Of a stretch of DNA of 64,000 nucleotides, positions 35,342 through 44,279 are shown piece by piece. Source of the stretch: an uncultured Paracoccaceae bacterium (GTDB lineage Bacteria; Pseudomonadota; Alphaproteobacteria; Rhodobacterales; Rhodobacteraceae); NCBI GenBank assembly GCA_937916485.1, contig CALFSV010000118.1, positions 1-64,000 on the forward strand. The letters run 5' to 3'. The translations under genes and the position numbers were made by a program. Under the pieces are notes generated by a model, which was not told the origin of the DNA, searched no databases, and saw only the letters and a program-made list of their open reading frames with translations. Within the stretch, counting starts at the first letter, position 1, and every line of letters starts with the position of its first letter.

Positions 35342-36118
35342 ATGACTGAGTTTGACGGCAAGATCGCGTTGGTCACCGGATCAAGCGGAATCGGACTGGG
35401 GGCCGCCCTGCATTTCGCCCGCGAAGGGGCACGGGTCTATCTTTGCGGCATAGACGAGGCTGTGAATGCGGCGGCCCGGCAGGAGGCTGAAGGTCTGCTG
35501 CTTCAGGTTGCCCGCGTCGATGTGTCGGATGCCGGGCAGGTCGAGGCCTGGGTCGAGGCCTGCGCAACCGAAGCGGGAGGCATCGACATCCTCGTCAATG
35601 CAGCCGCGATCCAGACCTATGGGGATGCCGCCACGACGGACCCCGCTGACTTTGCCCGGACCATCGCGGTCAACCTGACCTCTTGCTATCTGACCACACA
35701 TTTCGCCTACCGCCACCTCAAGGCGCGGGGCGGTGGGGCGGTGGTGCATGTGTCCTCGGTTCAGGGCCATGCCAATCAGAACAACGTGCTGGCCTATGCG
35801 ACCTCCAAGGGCGGGGTTCACGCGATGACCCGCGCGATGGCCGTTGACGCGGCCCGTGACGGCATCCGCGTCAACTCGATCAGCCCGGGGTCGGTGCGCA
35901 CCCCGCTGCTTGAGTATTCGGCCCGGCAGATCGCGGGAGAGGACGCATCCATCGAGGAGGCCATCGCAGGCTTTGGCCGCGCCCATCCCATCGGTCGGGT
36001 CGGGACGGTAGAAGAGACAAGCGCCCTTATCGCCTTTCTGTGCAGCGACAAGGCGGGGTTCTGTACCGGTGGCGATTATCTGGTGGACGGCGGTCTGACT
36101 GCGCATCTGGGGGTTTAA
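35342..36118 (+). CDS. Short-chain dehydrogenase/reductase with shortened glycine motif
   Basis: 258-residue SDR. The catalytic parts are intact: Ser in HVSSVQGH near 140 and Tyr/Lys in YATSKGG near 155, with the C-terminal GGDYLVDGG typical of the classical group. The nucleotide motif, however, reads TGSSGIGLG where TGxxxGxG is expected, one residue short; the DNA there (acc gga tca agc gga atc gga) shows no frameshift. NADH binding could be altered. The ATG at 35342 follows AGGAGG. Substrate unknown; it stands between soxR and the convergent CobW gene. Confidence 0.82.
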   Translation: MTEFDGKIALVTGSSGIGLGAALHFAREGARVYLCGIDEAVNAAARQEAEGLLLQVARVDVSDAGQVEAWVEACATEAGGIDILVNAAAIQTYGDAATTDPADFARTIAVNLTSCYLTTHFAYRHLKARGGGAVVHVSSVQGHANQNNVLAYATSKGGVHAMTRAMAVDAARDGIRVNSISPGSVRTPLLEYSARQIAGEDASIEEAIAGFGRAHPIGRVGTVEETSALIAFLCSDKAGFCTGGDYLVDGGLTAHLGV

Positions 36119-36129
36119 GGCCACCCGGA

Positions 36130-37098
36130 TCAGGACTGGGAAACCCCGGTAAAGTTTTGGAACGACAGACGAAGATCGTTCGGATCAAAGCCCCGTCCGA
36201 TCACCACGATCCCGTTGTCCAGCCCGTCGCGACTGTCGTCGACAGGCAGAATTTCAGGGGGCTGCACGACCTTGCGCACGGTCTGCAACAAGAGCCGGCC
36301 TGCCGGGGTGCGGACAACGCCCTTCACCCGCACAATCTCATCCCCTCGCGCATGCAGCAGGGCCGAGAGCCAGACGCCAAGCGCGGACCAGTCGGGATCG
36401 GGGCCAAGCGACAGGCGTATGGGCAAAAGCGGGACGGGCTCGCCTCCGACAAGGGCGGGGAGATCGGCTGGCCGTGTCCCAATGGGCGGGGCGGGCAGGG
36501 TGGTGGCAGACCCCATGACCGACCCCGACAAGGCTGCCCCGGGGTTGAGCGTTCGCAGGGTCAGTTGCAGCCGGGCAACTTCTGCGGGGTCTGCGGCGTC
36601 CAGCTTGGTCACGATCAGCTGGTCCGCCGCCTCGACCTGCCGCCGTCCCAGCGGTTCGGCGGCAAGTTGGGCAATCCCATGCGCCGCATCGACCGCCACG
36701 ATGATGTCCGAGATGACGATATGGCGGGTCAGGATCGGGTCGGCCTGCAACAGCGCGACGATGGGGGCAGGGTCGGCCAGCCCGCTGGTCTCAAGTATCA
36801 CCCGTTCCAGACGTTGCGACGGATCGGCGGTTTGACTGCGCCGATCGCAAAGCTGGCGCAGGGCCTTGACCAGGTCGGCCCCCGCCGTGCAGCAAACGCA
36901 GCCGCCTGCCAACACCGTCGGCCCCTCGGCCCCGCCCAACAGCGCATCATCCACAGGGATTTCGGCCGCCTCGTTCACGACCACATGCACGCGGCCAAAG
37001 GCCCCGGCGTGTAGCTGGTGGCGCAGCCACGTCGTCTTGCCCGACCCTAGGTAGCCGCCCAGGATCGTCAGGCGCAATCGGCCTTCTGTTTCAGTCAT
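36130..37098 (-). CDS. CobW/COG0523 (G3E) GTPase, putative metallochaperone
   Basis: 322-residue P-loop GTPase. Walker A is GGYLGSGKTTWL near residue 12; the metal-binding CxCC motif is GGCVCC near 66; the base-recognition motif reads TKLD instead of the common NKxD; a CobW C-terminal domain (LPIRLSLGPDPDW onward) closes the protein. G3E GTPases insert metals, often zinc or cobalt, into client enzymes. It is the last gene of the hydantoin operon and overlaps the preceding CxxC protein by eight bases, so the client may be one of the metal-dependent amidohydrolases here. Confidence 0.87.
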   Translation of the reverse strand: MTETEGRLRLTILGGYLGSGKTTWLRHQLHAGAFGRVHVVVNEAAEIPVDDALLGGAEGPTVLAGGCVCCTAGADLVKALRQLCDRRSQTADPSQRLERVILETSGLADPAPIVALLQADPILTRHIVISDIIVAVDAAHGIAQLAAEPLGRRQVEAADQLIVTKLDAADPAEVARLQLTLRTLNPGAALSGSVMGSATTLPAPPIGTRPADLPALVGGEPVPLLPIRLSLGPDPDWSALGVWLSALLHARGDEIVRVKGVVRTPAGRLLLQTVRKVVQPPEILPVDDSRDGLDNGIVVIGRGFDPNDLRLSFQNFTGVSQS

Positions 37099-37387
37099 TT
37101 GGGATCAGGAACCGTGGCGACAGCGGATCGATGGGGGCGCCGGTCAGGCGTTCAGCCTCGACCCAAAGTGCTTCGAGGTTGGGGACAATCGTCTGCGCGC
37201 CGCTCAGGGTCGATAGCTGGATGCCGGGCACCTGGCCCCCGTCGTAGGCAGAAAGGCCCGAGCCTTTCAGCGCCGTCGCCAACACCTGTGCCCGGCGAAA
37301 CCGGGCGCGCAGGCGGTCCGGGGCGGTTGCCGCCCCGGCCTCTGTCCAATGTCCCGGTGCCGCCGGATAGCCGCAGCTGGCGCACAT
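37091..37387 (-). CDS. Small CxxC protein linked to CobW
   Basis: 98-residue cytoplasmic protein of unknown function. It begins MCASCGYPAAPGHW, a single CxxC that could bind metal (perhaps as a shared site with a partner) and ends in a helix-rich part with PNLEALWVEAERLTGAPIDP. No signal peptide or membrane segment. It is 10 bases after the deacetylase-like gene and overlaps CobW by eight bases. The placement suggests a metal-delivery accessory or a chaperone client; this is inference only. Confidence 0.7.
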   Translation of the reverse strand: MCASCGYPAAPGHWTEAGAATAPDRLRARFRRAQVLATALKGSGLSAYDGGQVPGIQLSTLSGAQTIVPNLEALWVEAERLTGAPIDPLSPRFLIPND

Positions 37388-37397
37388 TCCGCCGTCC

Positions 37398-38300
37398 TCA
37401 GATCACTTCGGGGCGGGCCTTGCCCTCAAAGGGATAGCGGGCGCGGAAGTCGTCGGCGATGGCCTCGAAGGTCATCCACTCGCAGCCCTCGTGGCCGTTG
37501 ATATATTCGATCAACCGCTCCAGCATCAGCAGAACCTGCGGGCGGCCGGACACATCTGGGTGGATGGTAAAGGCAAAGACGGCGTAGTCCATTTCCCGGT
37601 AGACCCAGTCAAACTGATCGCGCCACATCTGTTCGATATCGCGCGGATTGACAAAGCCGTGGCTGTTGGGCGCCTTTTTCATGAACATCATCGGGGGCAG
37701 GTCGTCCACATACCAGTTGGCGGCGATATCGACGAGGTCGATTTCGTGCCCATGCTTGAGGGGGTGCATCCACTCTTGCGCCGTCTTGGTATAGTCGATC
37801 ACGTTCCACTCGTCCCCGACGCGGGCATAGAACGGCTGAAAGTCGCGATACCCCTGGCTGTGGTCATAGGAAAAGCCGTATTTCTGGAGCAGGGCGGCGG
37901 TGGAATTCGACATCTCCCACCAGGGGGCCACATAGCCCTTGGGGGCCTTTCCGGTCAGCTTTTCGATCAGCTCGATCGACTTGACCAGAACCGCCTCTTC
38001 CTGCGTCGGGGTCATCGCAACAGGGTTTTCGTGCATATAGCCATGTGCGCCAACCTCGTGGCCCGCATCCACGATCATCTGCATCTCCTTGGGAAAGGTC
38101 TCAAGGCTGTGGCCGGGGATGAAGAAGCTGGTCGGCATATCGTACTTCTTGAACAGGCGCAGCAGACGAGGGATGCCGACCTCGGTCGCAAAGATGCCGC
38201 GCTGGATGTCAGAAGGGCTGTCGCCCCCCCCATAAGAGCCGATCCAGCCGGCAACGGAATCGATGTCTGTGCCAAAGGCGCACATGATCTTCTTGGTCAT
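37398..38300 (-). CDS. Polysaccharide-deacetylase-fold amidohydrolase, PuuE-like
   Basis: 300-residue NodB-homology protein without a signal peptide. Candidate catalytic residues are Asp12/Asp14 (GTDID) and His86/His90 (GAHGYMHE), the D-H-H pattern of metal-dependent members; APWWEMS and [11 protein letters not shown] are further conserved parts. Cytoplasmic relatives such as PuuE open the hydantoin ring of allantoin, and the neighbours here (carbamoylases, hydantoin racemase) make cyclic-amide hydrolysis more likely than glycan deacetylation. The ATG at 38300 follows GGAG by nine bases; a TTG at 38303 is the other choice. Confidence 0.82.
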   Translation of the reverse strand: MTKKIMCAFGTDIDSVAGWIGSYGGGDSPSDIQRGIFATEVGIPRLLRLFKKYDMPTSFFIPGHSLETFPKEMQMIVDAGHEVGAHGYMHENPVAMTPTQEEAVLVKSIELIEKLTGKAPKGYVAPWWEMSNSTAALLQKYGFSYDHSQGYRDFQPFYARVGDEWNVIDYTKTAQEWMHPLKHGHEIDLVDIAANWYVDDLPPMMFMKKAPNSHGFVNPRDIEQMWRDQFDWVYREMDYAVFAFTIHPDVSGRPQVLLMLERLIEYINGHEGCEWMTFEAIADDFRARYPFEGKARPEVI

Positions 38301-38361
38301 CAATCAGTTCTCCAAAAGGCGGGGCAGGACCCCTTTGTTGTCGTGGTATCGGGGGGCGGGA

Positions 38362-39300
38362 CTAAACCGGCGGTGGGACGGCGCCGGTGCGCTCTACGAT
38401 CAGGCCGTAGTGTTCGGGGCGGCGATGGGCGGCAAAGTCAAAGATCGTCTCGCGGTAGGTCTGGCCCATATCAAGGTCGCAGCGGGCGGTGATCACCTCA
38501 TCCTCGACCGTGCAGGCCATTGCGACGATTTCGCCCGAGGGGGCGATGATCACGCTTTGACCGCCCATCTTGGAGCCTTCTTCGTTGCCGCATTTCGCGG
38601 TTCCGACGACCCATGTGGCGTTCTGATAGGCCCCGGCCTGCATCGACAGGTGGTTGTGAAACAGGGTCAGGCTGTCCATCGCCTGGACGCCCACATGGCC
38701 AAAGGGGGTGTTGTAGCCCAGCATGACCATCTCAACCGCTTGCAGGCCCATGACGCGGTAGGTTTCGGGCCAGCGGCGGTCGTTGCAGATCGCCATGCCC
38801 ATGATCCCGTCAAAGCCACGAAACACCGGAAAGCCAAGGTCGCCCGGCTCAAAGTACCGCTTTTCGAGGTGCTGAAAGTCGCGGCCGGGCTGAGGTTTAG
38901 AATGGCCGGGCAGGTGGACCTTGCGGTATTTGCCGATGATCGTGCCGGTCGTGTCCACGAGGATCGAGGTGTTGAACCGCCGCTTTACCCCGTTTTCAAC
39001 AGTCAGTTCGGCGTAGCCAAGGTAAAAGCCGATCCCCAGCTTCTTTGCCTCGTCAAACAGCGGCAGGGTGGCCGCACTTGGCATCTCGGTCTCGTAGTAG
39101 CTGTCCAGCTCGGCCTCGTCCTCGATCATCCAGCGCGGAAAGAAGGTGGTCAGCGCCAGTTCGGTGAACACGACCAGCTCGCAGCCCCGTCCCTTTGCCT
39201 CGCGCATCATCTCGATCAGGCGTTTGACCGTATCGGCGCGGGTTTCCGACTTGGCGATGGGGCCCATCTGGGCCGAGGCGGTCAGCAGATAGCGGCTCAT
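38362..39300 (-). CDS. N-carbamoyl-D-amino acid hydrolase
   Basis: 312-residue nitrilase-superfamily enzyme that cleaves N-carbamoyl-D-amino acids to D-amino acid, CO2 and ammonia. The catalytic triad is Glu47 (FTELALTTFFPRW), Lys127 (KYRKVHLPGH) and Cys172 (AICNDRRWPE), the same positions as in Agrobacterium D-carbamoylase, and long stretches such as LEKRYFEPGDLGFPV match that enzyme. Cytoplasmic. The start overlaps the racemase stop as ATGA, coupling racemase and carbamoylase. Confidence 0.92.
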   Translation of the reverse strand: MSRYLLTASAQMGPIAKSETRADTVKRLIEMMREAKGRGCELVVFTELALTTFFPRWMIEDEAELDSYYETEMPSAATLPLFDEAKKLGIGFYLGYAELTVENGVKRRFNTSILVDTTGTIIGKYRKVHLPGHSKPQPGRDFQHLEKRYFEPGDLGFPVFRGFDGIMGMAICNDRRWPETYRVMGLQAVEMVMLGYNTPFGHVGVQAMDSLTLFHNHLSMQAGAYQNATWVVGTAKCGNEEGSKMGGQSVIIAPSGEIVAMACTVEDEVITARCDLDMGQTYRETIFDFAAHRRPEHYGLIVERTGAVPPPV

Positions 39301-39986
39301 GCGGGTTCTCTTTGTGGGGTGGTTGCGGCGGGCAGGGCGACAAGGCGGACCATGGCCTGCGCCATGCCGCAGGCCGCCGCCACGCCGTCGATGACGGGAA
39401 GGCCGTGATCCGACGTCAGCTCTGCAGCCAGATCGGCCATTCCGGCGCAGCCCAGAACAATGGCCCCTGCGCCATCCTCGGCCTTGGCGCGGCCCACTTC
39501 GGCCGAAACGCGGGCGCGGGCGTCCGATCCGGGGCGTTCGAGGTCAAGGACGGGAACCTCGCTTGCTCGGACCTTGAGGCAGTGGGAGGCCAGACCATAG
39601 GTGGCGATGTTGTCCTCGATGATCGGGACCGAAACCGACAGGGTCGTGACCACGCTATAGCGCTGCCCCAGCAGCATGGCGGCGTGAAAGGCGGCCTCTC
39701 CGATCCCGATGACGGGAATATCGACAAGGTTTCGCGCCTCGGCGAGGCCGGTGTCATCAAAACAGGCGATGATGCAGGCGTCCGAGGTAGGCGCGATGCG
39801 GGCGAGTTCGGCTAGAAGATGCGGCAGGGCCGAGGCCCCATCCTCGGCCCCTTGAATCGCGGGGGGGCTGCCAGCGCAGGTGTAGCCGGTAACTATTACG
39901 CCTGGGGCGGCGACGGCCTGCGCGGCTGCGGCGATCTTGTCCGTCATGCTTTGGGTCGAATTGGGGTTGATGACGGCGATGCGCAT
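39297..39986 (-). CDS. Hydantoin racemase (Asp/Glu racemase superfamily)
   Basis: 229-residue cofactor-independent racemase. The two catalytic cysteines are Cys75 (ACFDD) and Cys180 (LGCAGM), 105 residues apart as in Agrobacterium hydantoin racemase. RIAVINPNST at the N-terminus is the family signature. It should interconvert D- and L-5-monosubstituted hydantoins, so both carbamoylases in the island can use one substrate pool. It lies four bases after the permease gene and overlaps the D-carbamoylase. Confidence 0.88.
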   Translation of the reverse strand: MRIAVINPNSTQSMTDKIAAAAQAVAAPGVIVTGYTCAGSPPAIQGAEDGASALPHLLAELARIAPTSDACIIACFDDTGLAEARNLVDIPVIGIGEAAFHAAMLLGQRYSVVTTLSVSVPIIEDNIATYGLASHCLKVRASEVPVLDLERPGSDARARVSAEVGRAKAEDGAGAIVLGCAGMADLAAELTSDHGLPVIDGVAAACGMAQAMVRLVALPAATTPQREPA

Positions 39987-39990
39987 TCTG

Positions 39991-40833
39991 TCAGACCATG
40001 CCCTTGCCAGCGTCCGACCCTTGCCGCGCCCGACGCCGCTGAATGAACAGTGCGATGCACAGGAACACGCCGATGATCGACAGCGAAAACAGGGTGGTCA
40101 GGGTGCCAAGCGCGTAAAGAACCGGCGTGGTGACGTTGGTCGTCATGCCAAAAATCTCAAGCGGCAGGGTGTTATAGCTGCCCGAGGTCAACAAGGTGCG
40201 GGCAAATTCGTCATAGCTGAGGGTAAAGCCGAACAGGGCCACCCCGATCAGCGACGGCGCGATCAGCGGCAGGACGATGTGCTGGAACACCTGCCAAGAT
40301 GTGGCACCCTGATCGCGGGCGGCCTCTTCATACGCCGGATTGAACCGGTTGAAGACGGCGAACATGATCAGCAGGCCGAAGGGCAAGGTCCATGTCAGCT
40401 GGGCGCCAAAGCCTGAGGTGGACCAATGCACATCCCAACCCAGTTGCGAAAAGATCAGGCCAATGCCCAATGACACAAGAATCGAGGGGATCACGAGGCT
40501 GGCCATGATGATGTAGAAGACGATGTTTGAACCGGCGAACCGCTTGCGATAGGCCAGCCCGCCCATGATCGACAGGACGACCGTGGTCACCATGACCATC
40601 AACCCCAAGGCAAGGCTGCGGCGGAACGATCCCCAGATGTCACCCACGGCCTGGGTCTGGAACAGTTCGTCAAACCAGTGCAGCGACACGCCGCGCATCG
40701 GGAAGGTCAGACCACCGCCCGGCCCCTGAAAGCTCAGGATGCCGATGGTGAACGTGGGGCCATAGAGAAAGATCAGGAACAGCACGAAAAAGGCGCCAAG
40801 GATGTAGAAGGAAAGGGGGCGTTTGCCGTCCAT
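39991..40833 (-). CDS. ABC transporter permease (PotC-type), hydantoin operon
   Basis: 280-residue inner-membrane permease with about six hydrophobic segments and the EAA loop YEEAARDQGATSWQVFQHI near residues 171-189. PotC-type permeases pair with PotB-type ones for spermidine/putrescine-like or other small organic substrates. Here the operon content suggests hydantoins, ureido compounds or carbamoyl amino acids. ATG at 40833 has AAGGAG nine bases upstream; the upstream permease stops three bases earlier. Confidence 0.88.
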   Translation of the reverse strand: MDGKRPLSFYILGAFFVLFLIFLYGPTFTIGILSFQGPGGGLTFPMRGVSLHWFDELFQTQAVGDIWGSFRRSLALGLMVMVTTVVLSIMGGLAYRKRFAGSNIVFYIIMASLVIPSILVSLGIGLIFSQLGWDVHWSTSGFGAQLTWTLPFGLLIMFAVFNRFNPAYEEAARDQGATSWQVFQHIVLPLIAPSLIGVALFGFTLSYDEFARTLLTSGSYNTLPLEIFGMTTNVTTPVLYALGTLTTLFSLSIIGVFLCIALFIQRRRARQGSDAGKGMV

Positions 40834-40836
40834 GAT

Positions 40837-41700
40837 CTAAAGCTCCTTCCGGATATCGACGAAGCGCAGCATGATCGCGATGGTGATCAGGACCGTGCAA
40901 AGCAGGACCACGGCGGTTGCGGCGGCTGAGGGATATTGCAGCAATCCGATGTCATTCGAGATCAGCCTGCCGACATTGGCGATCTGAGATCCGGACATGA
41001 AGCGCACGGTGATAAAGTCGCCCATGACAAGCGCCACGACAAAGATCGACCCGATCATGATCCCGGGCTTGGTCAGGGGTATGATCACATTTGTGAGAAT
41101 TTGAAATCCCGAGGCTCCACCATCGCGGGCTGCCTCGATCAGGGATTTATCTATACGCATCATGGTGTTGAATATCGGAACAACCATGAAAAGGGTGTAG
41201 AGGTGGACAAAGGCCAGGATCACCGCAAAGTTGGAAAACAACAACCACTCCAGCGGCTCGTCAATGAGGCCTATGCCGATCAACGACTGGTTCGCGATGC
41301 CGTTTCGCCCCAGAAACGGCACCCACGAGATCATGCGAATGATATTGGAGGTCCAGAACGGGATCGTACACAGCAGGAACAGCGTGATCTGCCAGGTCAG
41401 AGTGTGAACATGGAATGTCAGGAAATAGGCGACGGTAAAACCGATGCTGAGGGTGATTGCCCAGGTGATCAGCGCAAAGGTGAAGGTCTTGATAAAGACG
41501 TTCCAGACAACCTGAGATCCGAACAGATATTCGTAGTTGTCGAACTGGAAGGCGGGATAAATCGAAAATTCGGTTGATCCCCAAAAGCTGACAGCCGTGA
41601 TCATGCCGATCGGCATCAACAGGAAAAACACCAATATCAGCATGATCGGCGAGACGAGCATCCAGCTTTGTGCGCCAGGACGGCGGAAAAGGCGTTCCAT
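40837..41700 (-). CDS. ABC transporter permease (PotB-type), hydantoin operon
   Basis: 287-residue inner-membrane permease; first hydrophobic segment at residues 14-35, EAA loop IEAARDGGASGFQILTNVI near 188-206. The ATG at 41700 was chosen because it gives the short cytoplasmic tail ERLFRRPGAQSW; the frame is open to 41802 over the end of the binding-protein gene, with no membrane character. Partner of the PotC-type permease just downstream. Confidence 0.87.
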   Translation of the reverse strand: MERLFRRPGAQSWMLVSPIMLILVFFLLMPIGMITAVSFWGSTEFSIYPAFQFDNYEYLFGSQVVWNVFIKTFTFALITWAITLSIGFTVAYFLTFHVHTLTWQITLFLLCTIPFWTSNIIRMISWVPFLGRNGIANQSLIGIGLIDEPLEWLLFSNFAVILAFVHLYTLFMVVPIFNTMMRIDKSLIEAARDGGASGFQILTNVIIPLTKPGIMIGSIFVVALVMGDFITVRFMSGSQIANVGRLISNDIGLLQYPSAAATAVVLLCTVLITIAIMLRFVDIRKEL

Positions 41701-41777
41701 GTCTATGCTCCGTCGCATGCCGGGGAAGGGGGACGCCCCCCGCTGATGCGGGAGGCGTGATTGATGTCGCTGCCCGA

Positions 41778-43055
41778 TCAGGCTGCGATGAACTCGTTCC
41801 ACTTGCGGACCATGTACTGGTTCTCGTCCATGACAGAGTTCCAGCAGGCAACAGCGCCCATACGGTCGATGAAGGAGCCGCCGTCACGCACTGCGCCGGG
41901 ACCTTCGAGGAGCTGGCCGCCGGGGGCCACGATGTCGCCCACCGATTCCTTGCCCTCGTACCAGTAGCCCCACTCGTCCTCGGACATGTACAGCTTGGAG
42001 GTTTCGGGAACGGCCGAGTAGTAGCCCTGCCGCATGAGGAAGCCGCCGACCCAACCGGACAGATACCAGTTGATATACTCATAGGCTGCGTCAAGCTTGG
42101 CGCCTTCCAGCGTGGCGGCCAGACCCATGCCGCCACCCCAGCTGCGGTAGCCCTCTTCGAGCGGCTGGTAGACGCAAGGAATGCCCTGCGACCGCACGGC
42201 GGTGATGGCGGGTGACCACATGGACTGGATCACGACCTCACCCGAAGCCATCAGGTTGACGCTTTCGTCGAACGACTTCCAGAAGGCGCGGAACTGGCCG
42301 TTCTTCTTGGCCTCGGTGAAGATGCCGATGGTCAGGTCGATCTCTTCGCGGGTCATGTTGCCCTTGTCGGGGTACTGGTATTCGCCCATCGATTCGACGA
42401 CCATCGCCATGTCCATGATGCCGATCGACGAGATGTCGAGGATCGACGCCTTGCCCGCAAACTCCGGGTTCAGCAGTTCGGACCAATTGGTGATCGGACG
42501 GCCGATCAGGTCGGGGCGGATGCCCAGAGTGTCGGCGTTGTAGATCGTGGGGATCAGGGTCATCCAGCCGGACTCTTCCTGAACAAAGTCGGTGCCGTCG
42601 ACGCCGGTGGTAAAGCCCACGGTGTGCGGGGCGGTGCCCTGAGCAATCTCGCTGGTCGGTGTCAGCTTGCCCGAGCGGAAGGTGCCCGCGATCTTGTCGT
42701 AGTTCGCGATCCGGCTGGTATCCATCGCCTGAAGGTTGCCGGTGGGCCAGACCTTCTTGCAAATCCAGTATTCGATGTCCGCGATGTCAAAGCTGTTGGC
42801 CTGTGTGGCGACGCGCTGAGTGACCGAGTCGGAGTCGAGGGCGGTCATCTCAAGCGTGATACCCAGATCCTCGAACGCCTTTTCGGCGATTTCGTTGAAT
42901 GCGGACACGCCCGTACCGGCCTGGCGCAGAACGATATTCGACTGCGCCCAAAGCATAGGGGCAGAGAGAGACGCCCCGGCGGCGGTGGCGCTTGCGGCGG
43001 CGCCCTTAAGAAGGGTGCGGCGGCTAAGTCCGTTCTTTTTAGTGTATTTGGTCAT
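41778..43055 (-). CDS. ABC transporter substrate-binding protein (PotD-type), hydantoin operon
   Basis: 425-residue periplasmic binding protein. The N-terminus LSRRTLLKGAAASATAAG is a Tat signal, cleaved near LWAQS (about residue 40). The mature part has the extracellular solute-binding family-1/PotD pattern and ends with DEWGYWYEGK and MVRKWNEFIAA. It is clearly paralogous to the signal-less protein at 49599-50753, which shares the late block (LDAAYEYINW, RQGYYSAVPE). ATG at 43055 has AAGGAG seven bases upstream; a TTG three bases earlier is less likely. Confidence 0.88.
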   Translation of the reverse strand: MTKYTKKNGLSRRTLLKGAAASATAAGASLSAPMLWAQSNIVLRQAGTGVSAFNEIAEKAFEDLGITLEMTALDSDSVTQRVATQANSFDIADIEYWICKKVWPTGNLQAMDTSRIANYDKIAGTFRSGKLTPTSEIAQGTAPHTVGFTTGVDGTDFVQEESGWMTLIPTIYNADTLGIRPDLIGRPITNWSELLNPEFAGKASILDISSIGIMDMAMVVESMGEYQYPDKGNMTREEIDLTIGIFTEAKKNGQFRAFWKSFDESVNLMASGEVVIQSMWSPAITAVRSQGIPCVYQPLEEGYRSWGGGMGLAATLEGAKLDAAYEYINWYLSGWVGGFLMRQGYYSAVPETSKLYMSEDEWGYWYEGKESVGDIVAPGGQLLEGPGAVRDGGSFIDRMGAVACWNSVMDENQYMVRKWNEFIAA

Positions 43056-43111
43056 CAAATTCTCCTTGTTGGTGGCATCGTTGGCCGGTTCTTTGAGGGG
43101 GTGGGGAAGTC

Positions 43112-44095
43112 TCAGCGGGTCAACAGGTGCAGGTCCTGACTGTCCCAGCCGACGCGCACGGTGGCGCCGGGTTCGATTGGCGCGGCAAAAAAGCCGTCCT
43201 CGGGGATCATCGCGGTGATCGCCGTGTCGCCGGGACCGATCATGCCAAGTGCTACATGGGTGCCCAGAAATTCGACCGAGGTGACAGCGGCATCCAGCCC
43301 TTCGACAGGCTTTTCCACCAGCCGAAGACGGTCGGACCGCAGGGCATAGTGTTTGCCCTCAAGCGAGATGACGTTGTGGCCGCCCAGAAAGCGGGCGACA
43401 AATTCGGTCTGGGGGGCGTTGAACACCTCACGCGCAGTTCCGGCCTGCTCGATCACCGCGTTGTTCATGACGACGACCTCGTCGGCGAGCGCCAGAGCCT
43501 CGTCCTGACCATGGGTGACGTGGACAAAGGTGATGCCCAATTCGCGCTGCAGCTTCTTCAACTCGCCCCGCATCCGGATGCGCAGGAACGGGTCAAGGGC
43601 GGAAAGCGGCTCATCCAGCAGCAGGACCTGGGGGTTCGTGATTAGCGCCCGGGCAAGCGCTGCCCGCTGTTGTTGACCGCCCGAAAGCTGTGCGGGCAGG
43701 CGCAGGGCCAGTTCGTCCATGCCGACCAGCTCAAGCAACTCGTGTGCCTTGCCGTGCCGGGTCTTCTTGTCGACGCCTTGCATTTTCAGGCTGAAGGCGA
43801 CGTTGTCGAGGATCGTCATATGCGGGAACAGCGCATAGGACTGAAACATCATCGCCGTGCCCCGCTTGGCCGGGGGCAGGCCGGAAATATCGCGTCCGTT
43901 CAGGAGGATAGCCCCATCGCTGACGCTTTCATGCCCCGCGATCATCCGCAGGGTCGATGATTTGCCGCAGCCCGACGGCCCCAGAAGGCAGACGTAGGCG
44001 CCGGGCGTAAACACATGGGACACGTTGTCCACGGCCACGGCAGAGCCGTAGCGTTTGGTCACGTGAACAAGTTCCAGATCATTTTGGGACCGCAC
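43112..44095 (-). CDS. ABC transporter ATP-binding protein (PotA-type), hydantoin operon
   Basis: 327-residue ATPase: Walker [10 protein letters not shown] near residue 39, Q-loop FQSYALFPH near 83, signature LSGGQQQRAALARA near 137, Walker B VLLLDEPLSALDP near 157, switch VTHGQDEA near 193 (Gly where Asp is usual). A TOBE domain follows. The start is GTG at 44095 with GGGAGGG upstream. It opens a nine-gene minus-strand run ending with the CobW gene at 36130. Confidence 0.88.
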   Translation of the reverse strand: MRSQNDLELVHVTKRYGSAVAVDNVSHVFTPGAYVCLLGPSGCGKSSTLRMIAGHESVSDGAILLNGRDISGLPPAKRGTAMMFQSYALFPHMTILDNVAFSLKMQGVDKKTRHGKAHELLELVGMDELALRLPAQLSGGQQQRAALARALITNPQVLLLDEPLSALDPFLRIRMRGELKKLQRELGITFVHVTHGQDEALALADEVVVMNNAVIEQAGTAREVFNAPQTEFVARFLGGHNVISLEGKHYALRSDRLRLVEKPVEGLDAAVTSVEFLGTHVALGMIGPGDTAITAMIPEDGFFAAPIEPGATVRVGWDSQDLHLLTR

Positions 44096-44279
44096 CAGCC
44101 GCCCTCCCGCTAATTGTTGAGTGACGATAATTTGGAAGTGTCAGCGATGCGAGTCAGAACAGGTCAAAACCACCCGCAGACTCGGCTTTGCCGCATTTGA
44201 AGCCAGTGCTAATGTGACATTGCCTGTTTTTTGGACACAGAATACAGAATGTGATGTCCGGCGATGTGCAGCCGAGGGG

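Noticed and set aside
44233..44259. GGACA...TGTCC inverted repeat between the carbamoylase and ABC operon genes
   Set aside because: The stem is only 5 bp with a long loop and, on the transcribed strand, is followed by A residues rather than T, so it is not a terminator.
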